This document shows, one piece after another, positions 17,276-27,087 of a stretch of DNA of 64,000 nt. The number at the start of each line of letters is the position of its first letter. Position 1 is the first letter of the stretch. The DNA comes from an uncultured Pseudomonadales bacterium (GTDB lineage Bacteria; Pseudomonadota; Gammaproteobacteria; Pseudomonadales; Pseudohongiellaceae): positions 24,219 to 88,218 of the forward strand of contig CALTDI010000020.1 of the NCBI GenBank assembly GCA_943842505.1, written 5' to 3'. Both the position numbers and the translations under genes were made by a program. The notes beneath the pieces were generated by a model. That model was given only the letters and a program-made list of their open reading frames with translations. It was not told the DNA's origin and did not search any database.

Positions 17276-17881
17276 GGGTCAACTTTGAGCTGTTTGATGG
17301 GTTTCTCTGGCAGACTATAACAGATACTGAGCATCCGTTCGGCGTCCTGCTTTCGAAGCGCGGGCATTCAACCATGTTTGGCTTTGAATCTCAAGATTAT
17401 TGGTACGAAGTAATAGCGAGTTCTGTAAAATATTCTGGCAGAAACTGACCAAAACGACGTCATCAATTCGACACTGACAGGAAGGTGTCAAAAATGCTTG
17501 ATTTCGCGCATGTTTTAGGGGTTTTAGAGCCCAGATCACTTGCAGTGAATATCAATATTCTATAGCATTCCGGTGCGCGTGAGGTGTGCGAAAAATTTTT
17601 GAAATCTCAGCTAATTCTGAGGCTTTAAAGAACTGAAAATACCCGGTCCAGATAATAAAAAATTACAAGGATAACAGCGGGTCAAATCTTTCATTCGGGG
17701 AGAAACAATGAGTTCACTCATTGCTATGCCTGCTGACAAAGAGTTGGCGAGATCAAGCTAAAATTCTTGTTCCTCTGGAACGCGATGTACACAAAAACTA
17801 ATTTCCCCTAACGTTTGGTGGCGAGTTGCTGCTCAGCAGTTTGGGATACGTTTGTAATTTTTAAAGAAGGAAGGCGGGTTT
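17276..17881. other. 606-bp divergent intergenic region upstream of the cox operon
   Basis: The gap separates ctaB (minus) from coxB (plus) and must hold both promoters. I found no convincing sigma-70 promoter and no terminator. A 17-codon open frame with a good ribosome binding site lies at 17708-17761 (listed separately). Longer open frames here (17257-17448 plus, 17315-17539 minus) lack family features. The coxB ribosome site (GAAGGAAGGCGGG) is just before 17882. Confidence 0.6.
17708..17761 (+). CDS. Possible 17-residue leader peptide upstream of coxB
   Basis: ATG at 17708 is preceded by GGGGAGAAACA, a strong Shine-Dalgarno-like match at good spacing. The frame reads MSSLIAMPADKELARSS and stops at 17761, about 120 bp before coxB. 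It has no recognisable family and no run of a single amino acid that would suggest classical attenuation. It could be a real small protein, a translated leader that controls the cox transcript, or chance. Confidence 0.3.
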   Translation: MSSLIAMPADKELARSS

Positions 17882-19237
17882 ATGACTTTAGCGGTCGTTA
17901 TTTTCTTGCTGGTAATTGGATCAATCATTTTCCATTTTGCCAGCCCCTGGTGGTTTACAGACATTGCAACTGACTGGGGATCCATCGATTTCACTATCAA
18001 CGTTACGTTCTGGGTAACTGGATTCGTATTTATCGCGGTGAATTTATTCCTCGCCTATTGCGTCTACAAGTTTCGGCAAAAAGATGGCCATAAAGCCGTT
18101 TATGAGCCTGAGAACCACAAGTTGGAAATCTGGCTTTCGGCAATCACCACTGTCGGCGTAATCGCGATGCTCGCACCAGGCTTATTTGTTTGGGCTAGCA
18201 TTGTTACTGTTCCAGACGACGCCACAGAGTTTGAGGCCATGGGTCAGCAGTGGCAGTGGGCATTCCGCTACCCGGGTGCCGACGGCATCATGGGTACGGC
18301 AGATACTCAACTGGTTACCGAGACCAACCCTTTTGGCGTGAATATCGCTGACCCGAATGGTCAGGACGATATCATCGTTGTCAGCCCTGAGATGCACCTG
18401 CCTTTGGACAAGCCTGTTAAAGCCTTACTGCGCTCCAATGACGTGCTGCATAACTTCACGGTTCCACAGTTCCGCGTGAAGATGGACTTGGTTCCCGGTC
18501 TAATTTCTTATCTTTGGTTTGAGCCAAACAAGGCTGGCCGCTACGACATCATGTGTGAAGAGCTCTGTGGTATTGGCCACTTTGTCATGCGCGGTGCCGT
18601 CGTTGTAGAGACCCAAGCCGAATATGACGCATGGCTTGATGCACAGCCAACGTTCGCGGAGACCCAAGCGCAAGCTGCGGCTAACCCCGCTGCCGGCCAA
18701 GCACAGTATGCAGTCTGTGCTGCATGCCACGGTGCACAAGGCGAGGGTAACCAGGCATTGAACGGACCGAAGCTGGCCGGACAGCAGGCCTGGTACATCG
18801 AAAGACAGTTGAAGTATTTCAAAGCCGGCGTACGCGGCGGTGAAGGTGATACAAACGGTCAGGCAATGGCGCCGATGGCAAATATGCTTGTCGACGACAA
18901 CGCCATCCGCAACATGGCTGCCTATATCGCGTCACTATCCGATACGGCTGCCACGCCTACTGTTACTGGCGATGTGGCCAATGGCGCCAGCATCTACAAC
19001 CGTAACTGTGCGGCCTGCCACCTGGATAACGGTGATGGCACTTGGTACACAGATGCGCCGAAACTTGCCGGTATGAGCGATTGGTATTTCGTTACACAGA
19101 TCAGCAATTTCCGAGCCGGTATCCGTGGCCTGCATCCGAGTGATGACTACGGCGAGCAGATGGTTGGTATGGCAACTGCCATGTCAGGAGTCGAAGAGAT
19201 TGAAGATGTAGCGGCCTATATCAATACACTGAGATAG
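17882..19237 (+). CDS. coxB: Cytochrome c oxidase subunit II fused to two cytochrome c domains
   Basis: Accepts electrons from cytochrome c and passes them to subunit I. The 451 residues carry three N-terminal hydrophobic spans (about 4-20, 40-62, 83-105). The CuA domain has H190, C225, E227, C229, H233 and M236 in the order HNF...CEELCGIGHFVM. Two c-type heme domains follow, C279-A-A-C282-H283 and C376-A-A-C379-H380. Both resemble halves of cytochrome c4 (WYIERQLKYFKAGVRG; WYFVTQISNFRAGIRG). The oxidase is therefore caa3-like with a built-in diheme donor. A 30-residue Gly/Asp-rich insert lies before the CuA His. First gene of the operon. Confidence 0.95.
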   Translation: MTLAVVIFLLVIGSIIFHFASPWWFTDIATDWGSIDFTINVTFWVTGFVFIAVNLFLAYCVYKFRQKDGHKAVYEPENHKLEIWLSAITTVGVIAMLAPGLFVWASIVTVPDDATEFEAMGQQWQWAFRYPGADGIMGTADTQLVTETNPFGVNIADPNGQDDIIVVSPEMHLPLDKPVKALLRSNDVLHNFTVPQFRVKMDLVPGLISYLWFEPNKAGRYDIMCEELCGIGHFVMRGAVVVETQAEYDAWLDAQPTFAETQAQAAANPAAGQAQYAVCAACHGAQGEGNQALNGPKLAGQQAWYIERQLKYFKAGVRGGEGDTNGQAMAPMANMLVDDNAIRNMAAYIASLSDTAATPTVTGDVANGASIYNRNCAACHLDNGDGTWYTDAPKLAGMSDWYFVTQISNFRAGIRGLHPSDDYGEQMVGMATAMSGVEEIEDVAAYINTLR

Positions 19238-19345
19238 AGCGCTACAACTAGATTGGTTTTAAAAAGAATTTTAGCTTAGAAAAGATAGTTAACGAATTTT
19301 AGCCGTAACTGGCTGATACAAAGATTATAGAGTTAGGAGGTTTTA

Positions 19346-21136
19346 ATGGCTTACGTACCATTGGCTGATCAAGATTCCGAAATGGAGATGCATCATCCGC
19401 ATAGCTGGGTTACTAAATACGTTTGGAGCCAAGATCACAAAGTTATTGCCATTCAATACGGTGGCTTGGCCATCGCTGTAGGAGTTGTTGCCTTAGTGCT
19501 TTCATTGCTAATGCGCATGCAGCTGGGTTTTCCAGAGACATTCGATCTGATTGACCCGAGCTCCTACTACCAGTCGGTAACTATGCACGGCATGATCATG
19601 GTTGTTTACATGCTGACGGCCTTATTGCTTGGTGGTTTTGGCAACTATTTGATACCGCTTATGTGCGGCGCAAGAGACATGGTGTTTCCATTTCTCAACA
19701 TGCTAAGTGTTTGGGTATACGCGCTGTCAGTCATAATTCTGATGGCTAGCTTCTTTGTCGATGGTGGGCCGACTGGGGCTGGGTGGACTTTGTATCCTCC
19801 ACAGACTGCCATGGCAGGCACCCCGGGACACGACATGGGCATCGTCTTGATGCTGCTGTCTCTAGCCGTATTCATCGTTGCCTTCACAATGGGCGGCCTG
19901 AACTACGTGACTACAATCTTGCAGTATCGCTGCCGCGGCTTGACCATGATGCGTCTTCCTCTGACAGTTTGGGGAATCTTTATCGCGACAATTCTTGGCC
20001 TGTTTGCTTTCCCAGCGTTGCTTGTTTCGGCAATTATGATGCTCTTCGATATGCTGCTAGGCACTAGCTTCTTTATGCCGGCGGTTATCGAATCAGGCAC
20101 GCCACTCGATCATAACGGTGGCAGCCCGATCCTGTTCCAGCATTTGTTCTGGTTCTTCGGTCACCCTGAGGTATACATCGTGGCACTGCCGGCTTTCGGT
20201 CTTGTCTCTGACGTTCTCTCCACTCATGCTCGAAAGAATATCTTCGGCTACCGCATGATGGTTTGGGCGATCATCGCCATTGGCGGATTAAGCTTCATCG
20301 TATGGGCACACCACATGTACGTGAGTGGTATGAACCCTTACTTCGGCTTCTTCTTCGCTACGACGACTTTGATCATTGCGGTACCTACGGCACTTAAGGT
20401 GTACAACTGGGTGCTAACGCTTTGGGAAGGCGACATTCGTCTCAACGCGCCAATGTATTTTGCCATCGGCTTTATCTTTACCTTCATCCACGGTGGCTTG
20501 ACTGGTTTGTTCCTGGGTAACGTGGTTATCGATTTACCACTATCCGATACTTACTTCGTGGTAGCTCACTTCCATATGGTAATGGGTGTGTCTCCAGTGC
20601 TGGTTATCTTTGCGGCGCTATACCACTGGTATCCGAAGGTTACTGGTCGTATGTTCCATGAAGGCATGGCGAAGGCTCACTTCTGGTGTACGTTCCTTGG
20701 TACCTATGCGATCTACCTGCCAATGCACTACCTTGGTTTCTTAGGTGTTCCGCGTCGTTACTACGCGATGGGCAGCACGGATTTCATTCCAGAGTCTGCG
20801 CAGGATTTGAACGTGACGATAACCTACGCCGCACTATTCGTTGGCGCTGCACAGCTGTTGTTCTTCATCAACATCTTCTGGAGCCTGCGTAACGGCGAGA
20901 AAGCGGGCCCTAATCCTTGGGGTTCGGCTTCTCTAGAATGGCAGACGCCTGATACGCCGCCGGTTCATGGAAACTGGGGTGATGAGTTACCCACTGTTTA
21001 CCGATGGGCTTACGACTACAGCGTCCCTGGTGCTCATGAAGACTTCATTCCACAGAATGTGCCGGAAAGCGTCGAGCCTACTGCGGATGAACAGCATTTC
21101 GATCCTGACCACGATACGTCCAAGGCAGATGTATGA
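19346..21136 (+). CDS. coxA: Cytochrome c oxidase subunit I
   Basis: Catalytic subunit with heme a and the heme a3-CuB centre. The 596 residues form about twelve helices. The low-spin heme His is in TMHGMIMV. The CuB His and the cross-linked Tyr and proton-channel Glu are in FWFFGHPEVYIV. The next CuB ligands are HH in WAHHMYVSGM. HFHMVMG gives the heme a3 and second heme a ligands. GGFGNYLIPLMCGARDM carries the D-channel Asp. A near-perfect AGGAGG ribosome site precedes the ATG. It overlaps the first subunit III gene by 4 nt. The pattern is that of the A family. Confidence 0.97.
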   Translation: MAYVPLADQDSEMEMHHPHSWVTKYVWSQDHKVIAIQYGGLAIAVGVVALVLSLLMRMQLGFPETFDLIDPSSYYQSVTMHGMIMVVYMLTALLLGGFGNYLIPLMCGARDMVFPFLNMLSVWVYALSVIILMASFFVDGGPTGAGWTLYPPQTAMAGTPGHDMGIVLMLLSLAVFIVAFTMGGLNYVTTILQYRCRGLTMMRLPLTVWGIFIATILGLFAFPALLVSAIMMLFDMLLGTSFFMPAVIESGTPLDHNGGSPILFQHLFWFFGHPEVYIVALPAFGLVSDVLSTHARKNIFGYRMMVWAIIAIGGLSFIVWAHHMYVSGMNPYFGFFFATTTLIIAVPTALKVYNWVLTLWEGDIRLNAPMYFAIGFIFTFIHGGLTGLFLGNVVIDLPLSDTYFVVAHFHMVMGVSPVLVIFAALYHWYPKVTGRMFHEGMAKAHFWCTFLGTYAIYLPMHYLGFLGVPRRYYAMGSTDFIPESAQDLNVTITYAALFVGAAQLLFFINIFWSLRNGEKAGPNPWGSASLEWQTPDTPPVHGNWGDELPTVYRWAYDYSVPGAHEDFIPQNVPESVEPTADEQHFDPDHDTSKADV

Positions 21137-21747
21137 GTCTGTTTAAGCAACTTACCGATAAGCCCTGGGAACGAAAGGGCATACTCGGCGGACTAAACCC
21201 GGAGGGCGCTTTCGAGTCCCCTCCGGAACGCGTCGCCTTAGGGTTTTTCCTGGTGATCGCTTCGGTTATTTTTTCGCTGTTGGGTGTTAGTTATGTCATT
21301 CGCATGTCGTTGCCAGATTGGGAGCCGCTAGCCGATCCTTCTCAGCTCTGGCTGAACACGGGTCTGCTATTTATCAGTAGCGTCTTGTTCCAATGGGCGA
21401 GAAATACAGCCAAGGCCGGCAAGCAGAAGAATTTGATAACCGCTTTCGTTGGCGGTGGTGTGTTTGCCCTGCTTTTTATTATGGGCCAGATGCTCACTTG
21501 GGATGGCCTGCAAGAAGCCGGCTATTTCGTAACTTCAAACCCGGCTAACTCTTTCTTCTATCTGCTTACGGGTTTGCACATCGCACACCTGTTGGGCGGG
21601 CTTTGGGTGTGGAGTAAGACTTCCATTCGATTGCTTTCAGGTGGCAAGCCTGAAGATATGAGCCTAAGCATCGAGTTGTGTACCTTATACTGGCATTTTT
21701 TGCTGATTATCTGGTTGGTTATGTTTGCGGTTCTTTCCAATACCTAA
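21133..21747 (+). CDS. Cytochrome c oxidase subunit III, first copy
   Basis: Membrane subunit of the oxidase, 204 residues with about five spans. COX3 signatures are GLHIAHLLGGLWVW (about 148-161) and the final IELCTLYWHFLLIIWLVMF. It overlaps coxA by 4 nt (ATGA), in the place where many bacteria have ctaG. A second subunit III gene follows directly. This first copy is the more divergent of the two, so it may be an accessory subunit III-like protein rather than a full substitute. Confidence 0.85.
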   Translation: MSLFKQLTDKPWERKGILGGLNPEGAFESPPERVALGFFLVIASVIFSLLGVSYVIRMSLPDWEPLADPSQLWLNTGLLFISSVLFQWARNTAKAGKQKNLITAFVGGGVFALLFIMGQMLTWDGLQEAGYFVTSNPANSFFYLLTGLHIAHLLGGLWVWSKTSIRLLSGGKPEDMSLSIELCTLYWHFLLIIWLVMFAVLSNT

Positions 21748-21761
21748 TCACTGACGTATCT

Positions 21762-21789
21762 GGGCAAGAGTAGTTCGGCAAGAGTAGTT
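21762..21789. repeat. 14-bp direct tandem duplication between the two subunit III genes
   Basis: GGGCAAGAGTAGTT and CGGCAAGAGTAGTT stand head to tail with a single mismatch, 14 bp after the stop codon of the first subunit III gene. It looks like a recent slippage duplication and carries no hairpin. Confidence 0.85.
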
Positions 21790-21837
21790 GGGTAATAGAA
21801 AAATAAAGTTTAATTAGAACGTTTATAGGAAATAAGC

Positions 21838-22518
21838 ATGAGTGAAGCAGCAATAAGCGGAGCGGGCACAATGCCTGGATCTAGCACTTTAGTCGACGAT
21901 TGGAGTGCTGATAAACAGGCCTACCATGTTCCTTGGGGCAAGGCCATGATGTGGATCTTCCTGGTGAGTGATACGTTTATCTTCACTTGCTTTCTAACGG
22001 GATACCTCCATGTTCGATTGACTACCACCGAGCCATGGCCGCTGCAGAGTGAGATCTTTGCACTATCCTTTGGCGGAGACCCTATTCCGCTGATCCTGAT
22101 TGCGATCATGACCTTTATATTGATTACCAGCTCTGGAACCATGGCGCTGGCGGTTAATTTTGGTTATCGACGCGATAAGGCAAAGACTTTCTGGTTTATG
22201 GTTGCCACCGCTGCCTTCGGCGCCTCATTCGTTGGCATGCAGGCCTTTGAGTGGAGCAAACTGATTCTGGAAGAGGGAGTACGTCCCTGGGGCAACCCCT
22301 TTGGGGCTGCGCAGTTTGGGTCTATATTTTTTATGATCACCGGCTTTCACGGCTTGCACGTAACCGCTGGTGTTATTTACTTGTTAACTGTTGCCTTCAA
22401 GGTGAAGAAGGGGCATTACGACAAGAAGGGTTATGAGATTGTTGAGATTGCCGGCTTGTATTGGCACTTTGTGGATCTCGTTTGGGTATTCATTTTCGCA
22501 TTTTTCTACTTATTGTAA
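21838..22518 (+). CDS. Cytochrome c oxidase subunit III, second copy
   Basis: Heme-copper oxidase subunit III, 226 residues with five or more spans. Signature segments are MMWIFLVSDTFIFTCFL (about 37-53), FVGMQAFEWSKL near 125-136, FMITGFHGLHVTAG near 162-175, and EIAGLYWHFVDLVWVFIF near 201-218. It is closer to the canonical subunit III than the 204-residue copy upstream. Having two adjacent subunit III genes is uncommon. It is followed 12 bp later by subunit IV. Confidence 0.93.
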   Translation: MSEAAISGAGTMPGSSTLVDDWSADKQAYHVPWGKAMMWIFLVSDTFIFTCFLTGYLHVRLTTTEPWPLQSEIFALSFGGDPIPLILIAIMTFILITSSGTMALAVNFGYRRDKAKTFWFMVATAAFGASFVGMQAFEWSKLILEEGVRPWGNPFGAAQFGSIFFMITGFHGLHVTAGVIYLLTVAFKVKKGHYDKKGYEIVEIAGLYWHFVDLVWVFIFAFFYLL

Positions 22519-22530
22519 GAGGGGACAGAG

Positions 22531-22935
22531 ATGTCATCTGAAGCAGGTCAACAACATCCTCTAGGGATTTATTACAAAATCTGGATTCTTCTGTTCGTAC
22601 TGAGTTCATTCTCTTACGCGGTCGATTTCTTCAACGTCCAAGGCGGCATGCGCTGGGGCCTAGTTCTACTCTTCATGGTTTTGAAGGCTGGCTTTATCGT
22701 CGCAATCTTCATGCACGTAGTTTGGGAGAGAATGGCGCTGGTACTTACTATTCTCGGACCGCCGATTGTGCTACTGCTATTGATCGGGCTCATGACGATC
22801 GAAGGCAACTATACTTCCGGAACACGCTATCAGTACATGGGGCATGATCCGAATGCTGTTGCACTAACCCCGAGTGATCTCCATGGTGGAGAACACGGCG
22901 AGGAAGGGGAACACGCTGAAGAAGAAGCACACTAA
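22531..22935 (+). CDS. Cytochrome c oxidase subunit IV-like protein
   Basis: Small membrane subunit, 134 residues with three hydrophobic spans (about 10-29, 39-60, 67-90). It matches the bacterial CoxIV/CtaF/CyoD group in size, in the FMHVVWERM segment and in being the last gene of the operon. The C-terminus is rich in His and Glu (GGEHGEEGEHAEEEAH), possibly a metal-sequestering tail. The operon ends here at a strong terminator. Confidence 0.85.
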   Translation: MSSEAGQQHPLGIYYKIWILLFVLSSFSYAVDFFNVQGGMRWGLVLLFMVLKAGFIVAIFMHVVWERMALVLTILGPPIVLLLLIGLMTIEGNYTSGTRYQYMGHDPNAVALTPSDLHGGEHGEEGEHAEEEAH

Positions 22936-22946
22936 ATCTTCTGCAT

Positions 22947-22975
22947 AAAAAAGGCCGCTCTAAGCGGCCTTTTTT
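22947..22975. terminator. Bidirectional terminator between cox operon and aroE
   Basis: GGCCGCT-CTA-AGCGGCC (22953-22969) is flanked by six A on the left and six T on the right. It can therefore stop transcription of the cox operon (plus) and of aroE (minus), which converge here. Confidence 0.93.
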
Positions 22976-23054
22976 ATGGCTGTAGCAAATAGAATTATTC
23001 AGCCAACTATTCTTATAGCGCCTCTTGTAGCGCTTCTCTTAACTCTTCGAATAG

Positions 23055-23888
23055 CTATGCCTGACCGCGAAGCTCGGCGATAACCGGGGCGGTATTTGGC
23101 CTGACACCTCGCCATAGCGCGAAGGCCTCGGCAGCCTGTTCCACCAGCATACCAAGCCCATCTATACTCAGTGCAGCACCCTGCTGTTTTGCCCATTGCA
23201 CAAAAGGGGTATCGCTTGCTGCATACATCAGATCATAGCAACAACAGCCGCCGGCAAGCAGGCTCCCGTCTAATTGGGGCATCTCCCCTTGCAGACTGGA
23301 CGACGTTCCATTGATGATAAGGTCAAAGCAGCGGCCGTGGTTCGCCGAATCTTGCAGTGCCTCATAGGACAGGGCCTCGATCGCTGTCATAGATTCGAAC
23401 TCGTCTGCCAGGGTTTTGGCTTTAGTTAGGGTTCGATTGACTACGGTAATTGTAGCGACCTGCTCATGAACAAGTGCGGCTAGCGCCCCACGCACAGCCC
23501 CGCCCGCACCCAGTATTAACAAGCGCTGACCACTAAGATCTACGCCGTTGTTCTGTTTGATATCTGTAACCAACCCAATGCCATCTGTGTTGTCACCACA
23601 GATGTTTCCCTGATCATCGAGAAATAAAGTGTTTACGGCTTTCGCTAGCTGCGCTCTTGGGGAACAACTCGCCGCTAGTGCAAACGCGTTTTCCTTAAAA
23701 GGAACCGTCACGTTTAGCCCTGCACCCCCTTCGGCGAAGAAGCTTTTCACGAAGCCATCGAAGTTACCCTCTTCTAGAGGTATCGCCGTGTAGCTCATCT
23801 CTTGATTCGTCTGCTTTGCAAACAGGGAATGGATCAGGGGCGATTTACTGTGGCTAACAGGATTGCCGAGAACTGCATATTTGGACAC
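23055..23888 (-). CDS. aroE: Shikimate dehydrogenase
   Basis: NADPH-dependent reduction of 3-dehydroshikimate in aromatic amino acid synthesis. The 277 residues (GTG start) have the substrate motif NPVSHSKSPLIH (about 8-19), NVTVPFKE with the catalytic Lys, GDNTDGIGL, and the dinucleotide loop GAGGAVRGAL near 127-136, with NRT specifying NADPH. Length matches the E. coli enzyme. It lies downstream of hemF on the same strand, a pairing also seen in Pseudomonas, but the two are separated by 134 bp that contain a tandem repeat. Confidence 0.96.
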   Translation of the reverse strand: MSKYAVLGNPVSHSKSPLIHSLFAKQTNQEMSYTAIPLEEGNFDGFVKSFFAEGGAGLNVTVPFKENAFALAASCSPRAQLAKAVNTLFLDDQGNICGDNTDGIGLVTDIKQNNGVDLSGQRLLILGAGGAVRGALAALVHEQVATITVVNRTLTKAKTLADEFESMTAIEALSYEALQDSANHGRCFDLIINGTSSSLQGEMPQLDGSLLAGGCCCYDLMYAASDTPFVQWAKQQGAALSIDGLGMLVEQAAEAFALWRGVRPNTAPVIAELRGQA

Positions 23889-23902
23889 GCTGGGTCTCTC
23901 TT

Positions 23903-23942
23903 CTTTTTATCTTTTTAACTTTTTATCTTTTTATCTTTTTAT
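23903..23942. repeat. 8-bp tandem repeat (CTTTTTAT), five units, upstream of aroE
   Basis: Five consecutive units: CTTTTTAT, CTTTTTAA, CTTTTTAT, CTTTTTAT, CTTTTTAT. Decaying copies (TTCTTAAT, TTCGTTAT) follow to about 23958. The tract lies 14 bp upstream of the aroE GTG and reads as an A-rich leader on that strand. Copy number changes here could alter aroE expression, but no evidence shows this. Confidence 0.9.
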
Positions 23943-24022
23943 TTCTTAATTTCGTTATTTCCGTTATTTCTGGCTTCTATTTTTAGTACTGTTTGTAGCA
24001 CCGCATATAGCTGTGCAGAAGA

Positions 24023-25248
<1,226 letters not shown>

Positions 25249-25755
25249 CTATTGGCTGAGGGAATCCTGCAAAGCCTTGTCTTGGGCCTGCACTTTTTCA
25301 CTGTTCGCAACACGTTCTGCTTTCACTCGTTCCGCCAGATCTGGGTCTGCCAGAGACAGTATCTGAGCGGCTAGATAGGCGGCATTTTTTGCACCCGTCT
25401 TACCTATAGCGACGGTGGCTACCGGAATACCCGCAGGCATCTGCACCGTGGAGAGCAATGCATCCAATCCGCTGAGTGGCCCAGAATCTATAGGAACACC
25501 GATAACGGGTACCGTAGTGTGTGCTGCTGTTGCCCCAGCCAGGTGAGCGGCAAGACCCGCGCCGGAGATAAATACTTTGCAGCCACGTTCCTGCGCATCG
25601 CTTATGTACGCCTGGGTGACGCTAGGTGTTCGGTGTGCCGAAGTGATCTTGATTTCATAGTTGATCTGCAACTGCTTCAATATGTCTGCAGCAAACTGCA
25701 TGATAGTCAGGTCGCTCTCGGAACCCATTAATATAGCTACAAAAGAAGTACTCAT
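25249..25755 (-). CDS. purE: N5-carboxyaminoimidazole ribonucleotide mutase PurE (class I)
   Basis: Converts N5-CAIR to CAIR in purine synthesis. The 168 residues show [13 protein letters not shown] (10-22), the catalytic SAHRTP (about 40-45), [26 protein letters not shown] and the [19 protein letters not shown] segment. Class I enzymes depend on PurK, which usually lies directly downstream; here no purK follows, so it must be elsewhere. Its position between dprA and hemF differs from Pseudomonas, where tsaC and qor lie in this interval. Confidence 0.96.
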   Translation of the reverse strand: MSTSFVAILMGSESDLTIMQFAADILKQLQINYEIKITSAHRTPSVTQAYISDAQERGCKVFISGAGLAAHLAGATAAHTTVPVIGVPIDSGPLSGLDALLSTVQMPAGIPVATVAIGKTGAKNAAYLAAQILSLADPDLAERVKAERVANSEKVQAQDKALQDSLSQ

Positions 25756-25821
25756 GATGTCTAAACCATAGAAATTGATAAAAGGGGAAACTACCCCAGA
25801 CGGTCAGCCTATGCAAGAAAT

Positions 25822-26939
25822 CTAGTTGGTTCTAAAGTATCGCCCCCCTTGTTGATGTATCAACCCCTCTGCTTCCAGTTCAATCAGCTGCCTGTGCAAG
25901 TCTTGAAATGGGAGTTCGCACTCAGCTTTAATCGATTCAAACAGGCTGCCATGATTCTCGATGACGCCTAATACCCTCGATACCCACTTAGCACCGGATA
26001 TTGCTAATGCCTTATTTGGGACTGCAGGCTCACCGCTTCCTTCCTCGTTGTTGTCGTTTATGCCCAGCTCATCGAGGATATCCGCTGGCTCCTCGACAAG
26101 TTTCGCGCCCTGTTTAATCAACTCGTGGCATCCGCGACTCTTTAGGCTGCCGATAGGACCTGGCAACGCAAACACGTCCCTGTTTTGCTCGAGTGCAAGC
26201 CGGGCAGTTATCAAGGACCCACTCTTAATAGCCGCCTCGACTACTAAGATGCCCTCACTTAGCCCACTTATGATGCGATTCCTTCTCGGAAAGTTTCGAG
26301 ATAGGGGGGTGTTCCCAGGGGAAATTCTGATAGCAGCGCACCATTTTCAATGATTCGATCGGCTAGCCTGGCGTTTTTGGGGGGATAGACTCGGTCAATT
26401 CCCGTTCCCACTACTGCTATAGTTTTGCCACTGCCGTCTAGTGCACCCTCATGGGCTTTCGTGTCTACGCCAGCGGCGAGGCCACTACAGATTTGCATGC
26501 CAGCTTTACTAAGCTCTCTTGCCATCCAGTATGCGCTTCTTTTTCCATAGGCCGTCGCACTGCGACTACCTACCAAAGCGAAGTTTCTTTTTAGCACAGA
26601 GTCGATACAGCCTCTTACAAAAAGTATCGGTGGTGCTGTGTCTATGTGTCGTAGCAAGGGTGGATACTGGTTTGACTCGTAACACAGCAGGTGATTGTTA
26701 GTCTGTTCTGACCATGCCATGGCCGCTTCAACCTCGGCAAAGGAGTCTGTAGTACTCGGGTCGCCCTTCAGTAGTTCAATCTGAGCACTGGTGATGCCCT
26801 GCTCCCGATATTGAGACCTAGGCAGATCGATCAGGGCCCGTGCCGAACCATAGACGTTGAGCAGCCTTGAGAATATGGGGACGGGTATTCGTTTGCTTGC
26901 AAGTATGCGCAAGTAGTACCGGCAGGTTTGGGTATCCAT
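25822..26939 (-). CDS. dprA: DNA-processing protein DprA, broken by one frameshift
   Basis: DprA loads RecA on incoming single-stranded DNA during natural transformation. Two frames cover it: residues 1-223 (26939-26268) end prematurely after GTPPYLETFREGIAS, and the remainder (from about 26300 to 25822) is in another frame. Adding one C to the run of six C on the minus strand (plus 26304-26309) gives [29 protein letters not shown], the expected Rossmann continuation. The repaired length is 372 residues, matching E. coli. The GSRSATAYG and GLAAGVDTKAHEGAL motifs are intact, as is a C-terminal winged-helix-like end. Either a homopolymer sequencing error or a true null allele. Confidence 0.88.
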
Positions 26940-27087
26940 AGTTCATCCGTGAGCAATGGAATTGAGATTACCGTCGAGCCTTACGGCCCAAATCTGTGGT
27001 TAGGAGAAATATGGCGACAATTAAGACCCTCCGGATCTCAATCATCGTCTTTACAGAGTGTAGTAAAGAATAGCTGGGATGGCGTAA

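Noticed and set aside
17257..17448. Open frame of 63 codons upstream of coxB
   Set aside because: It overlaps the ctaB start on the other strand, has no family features and no clear ribosome site.
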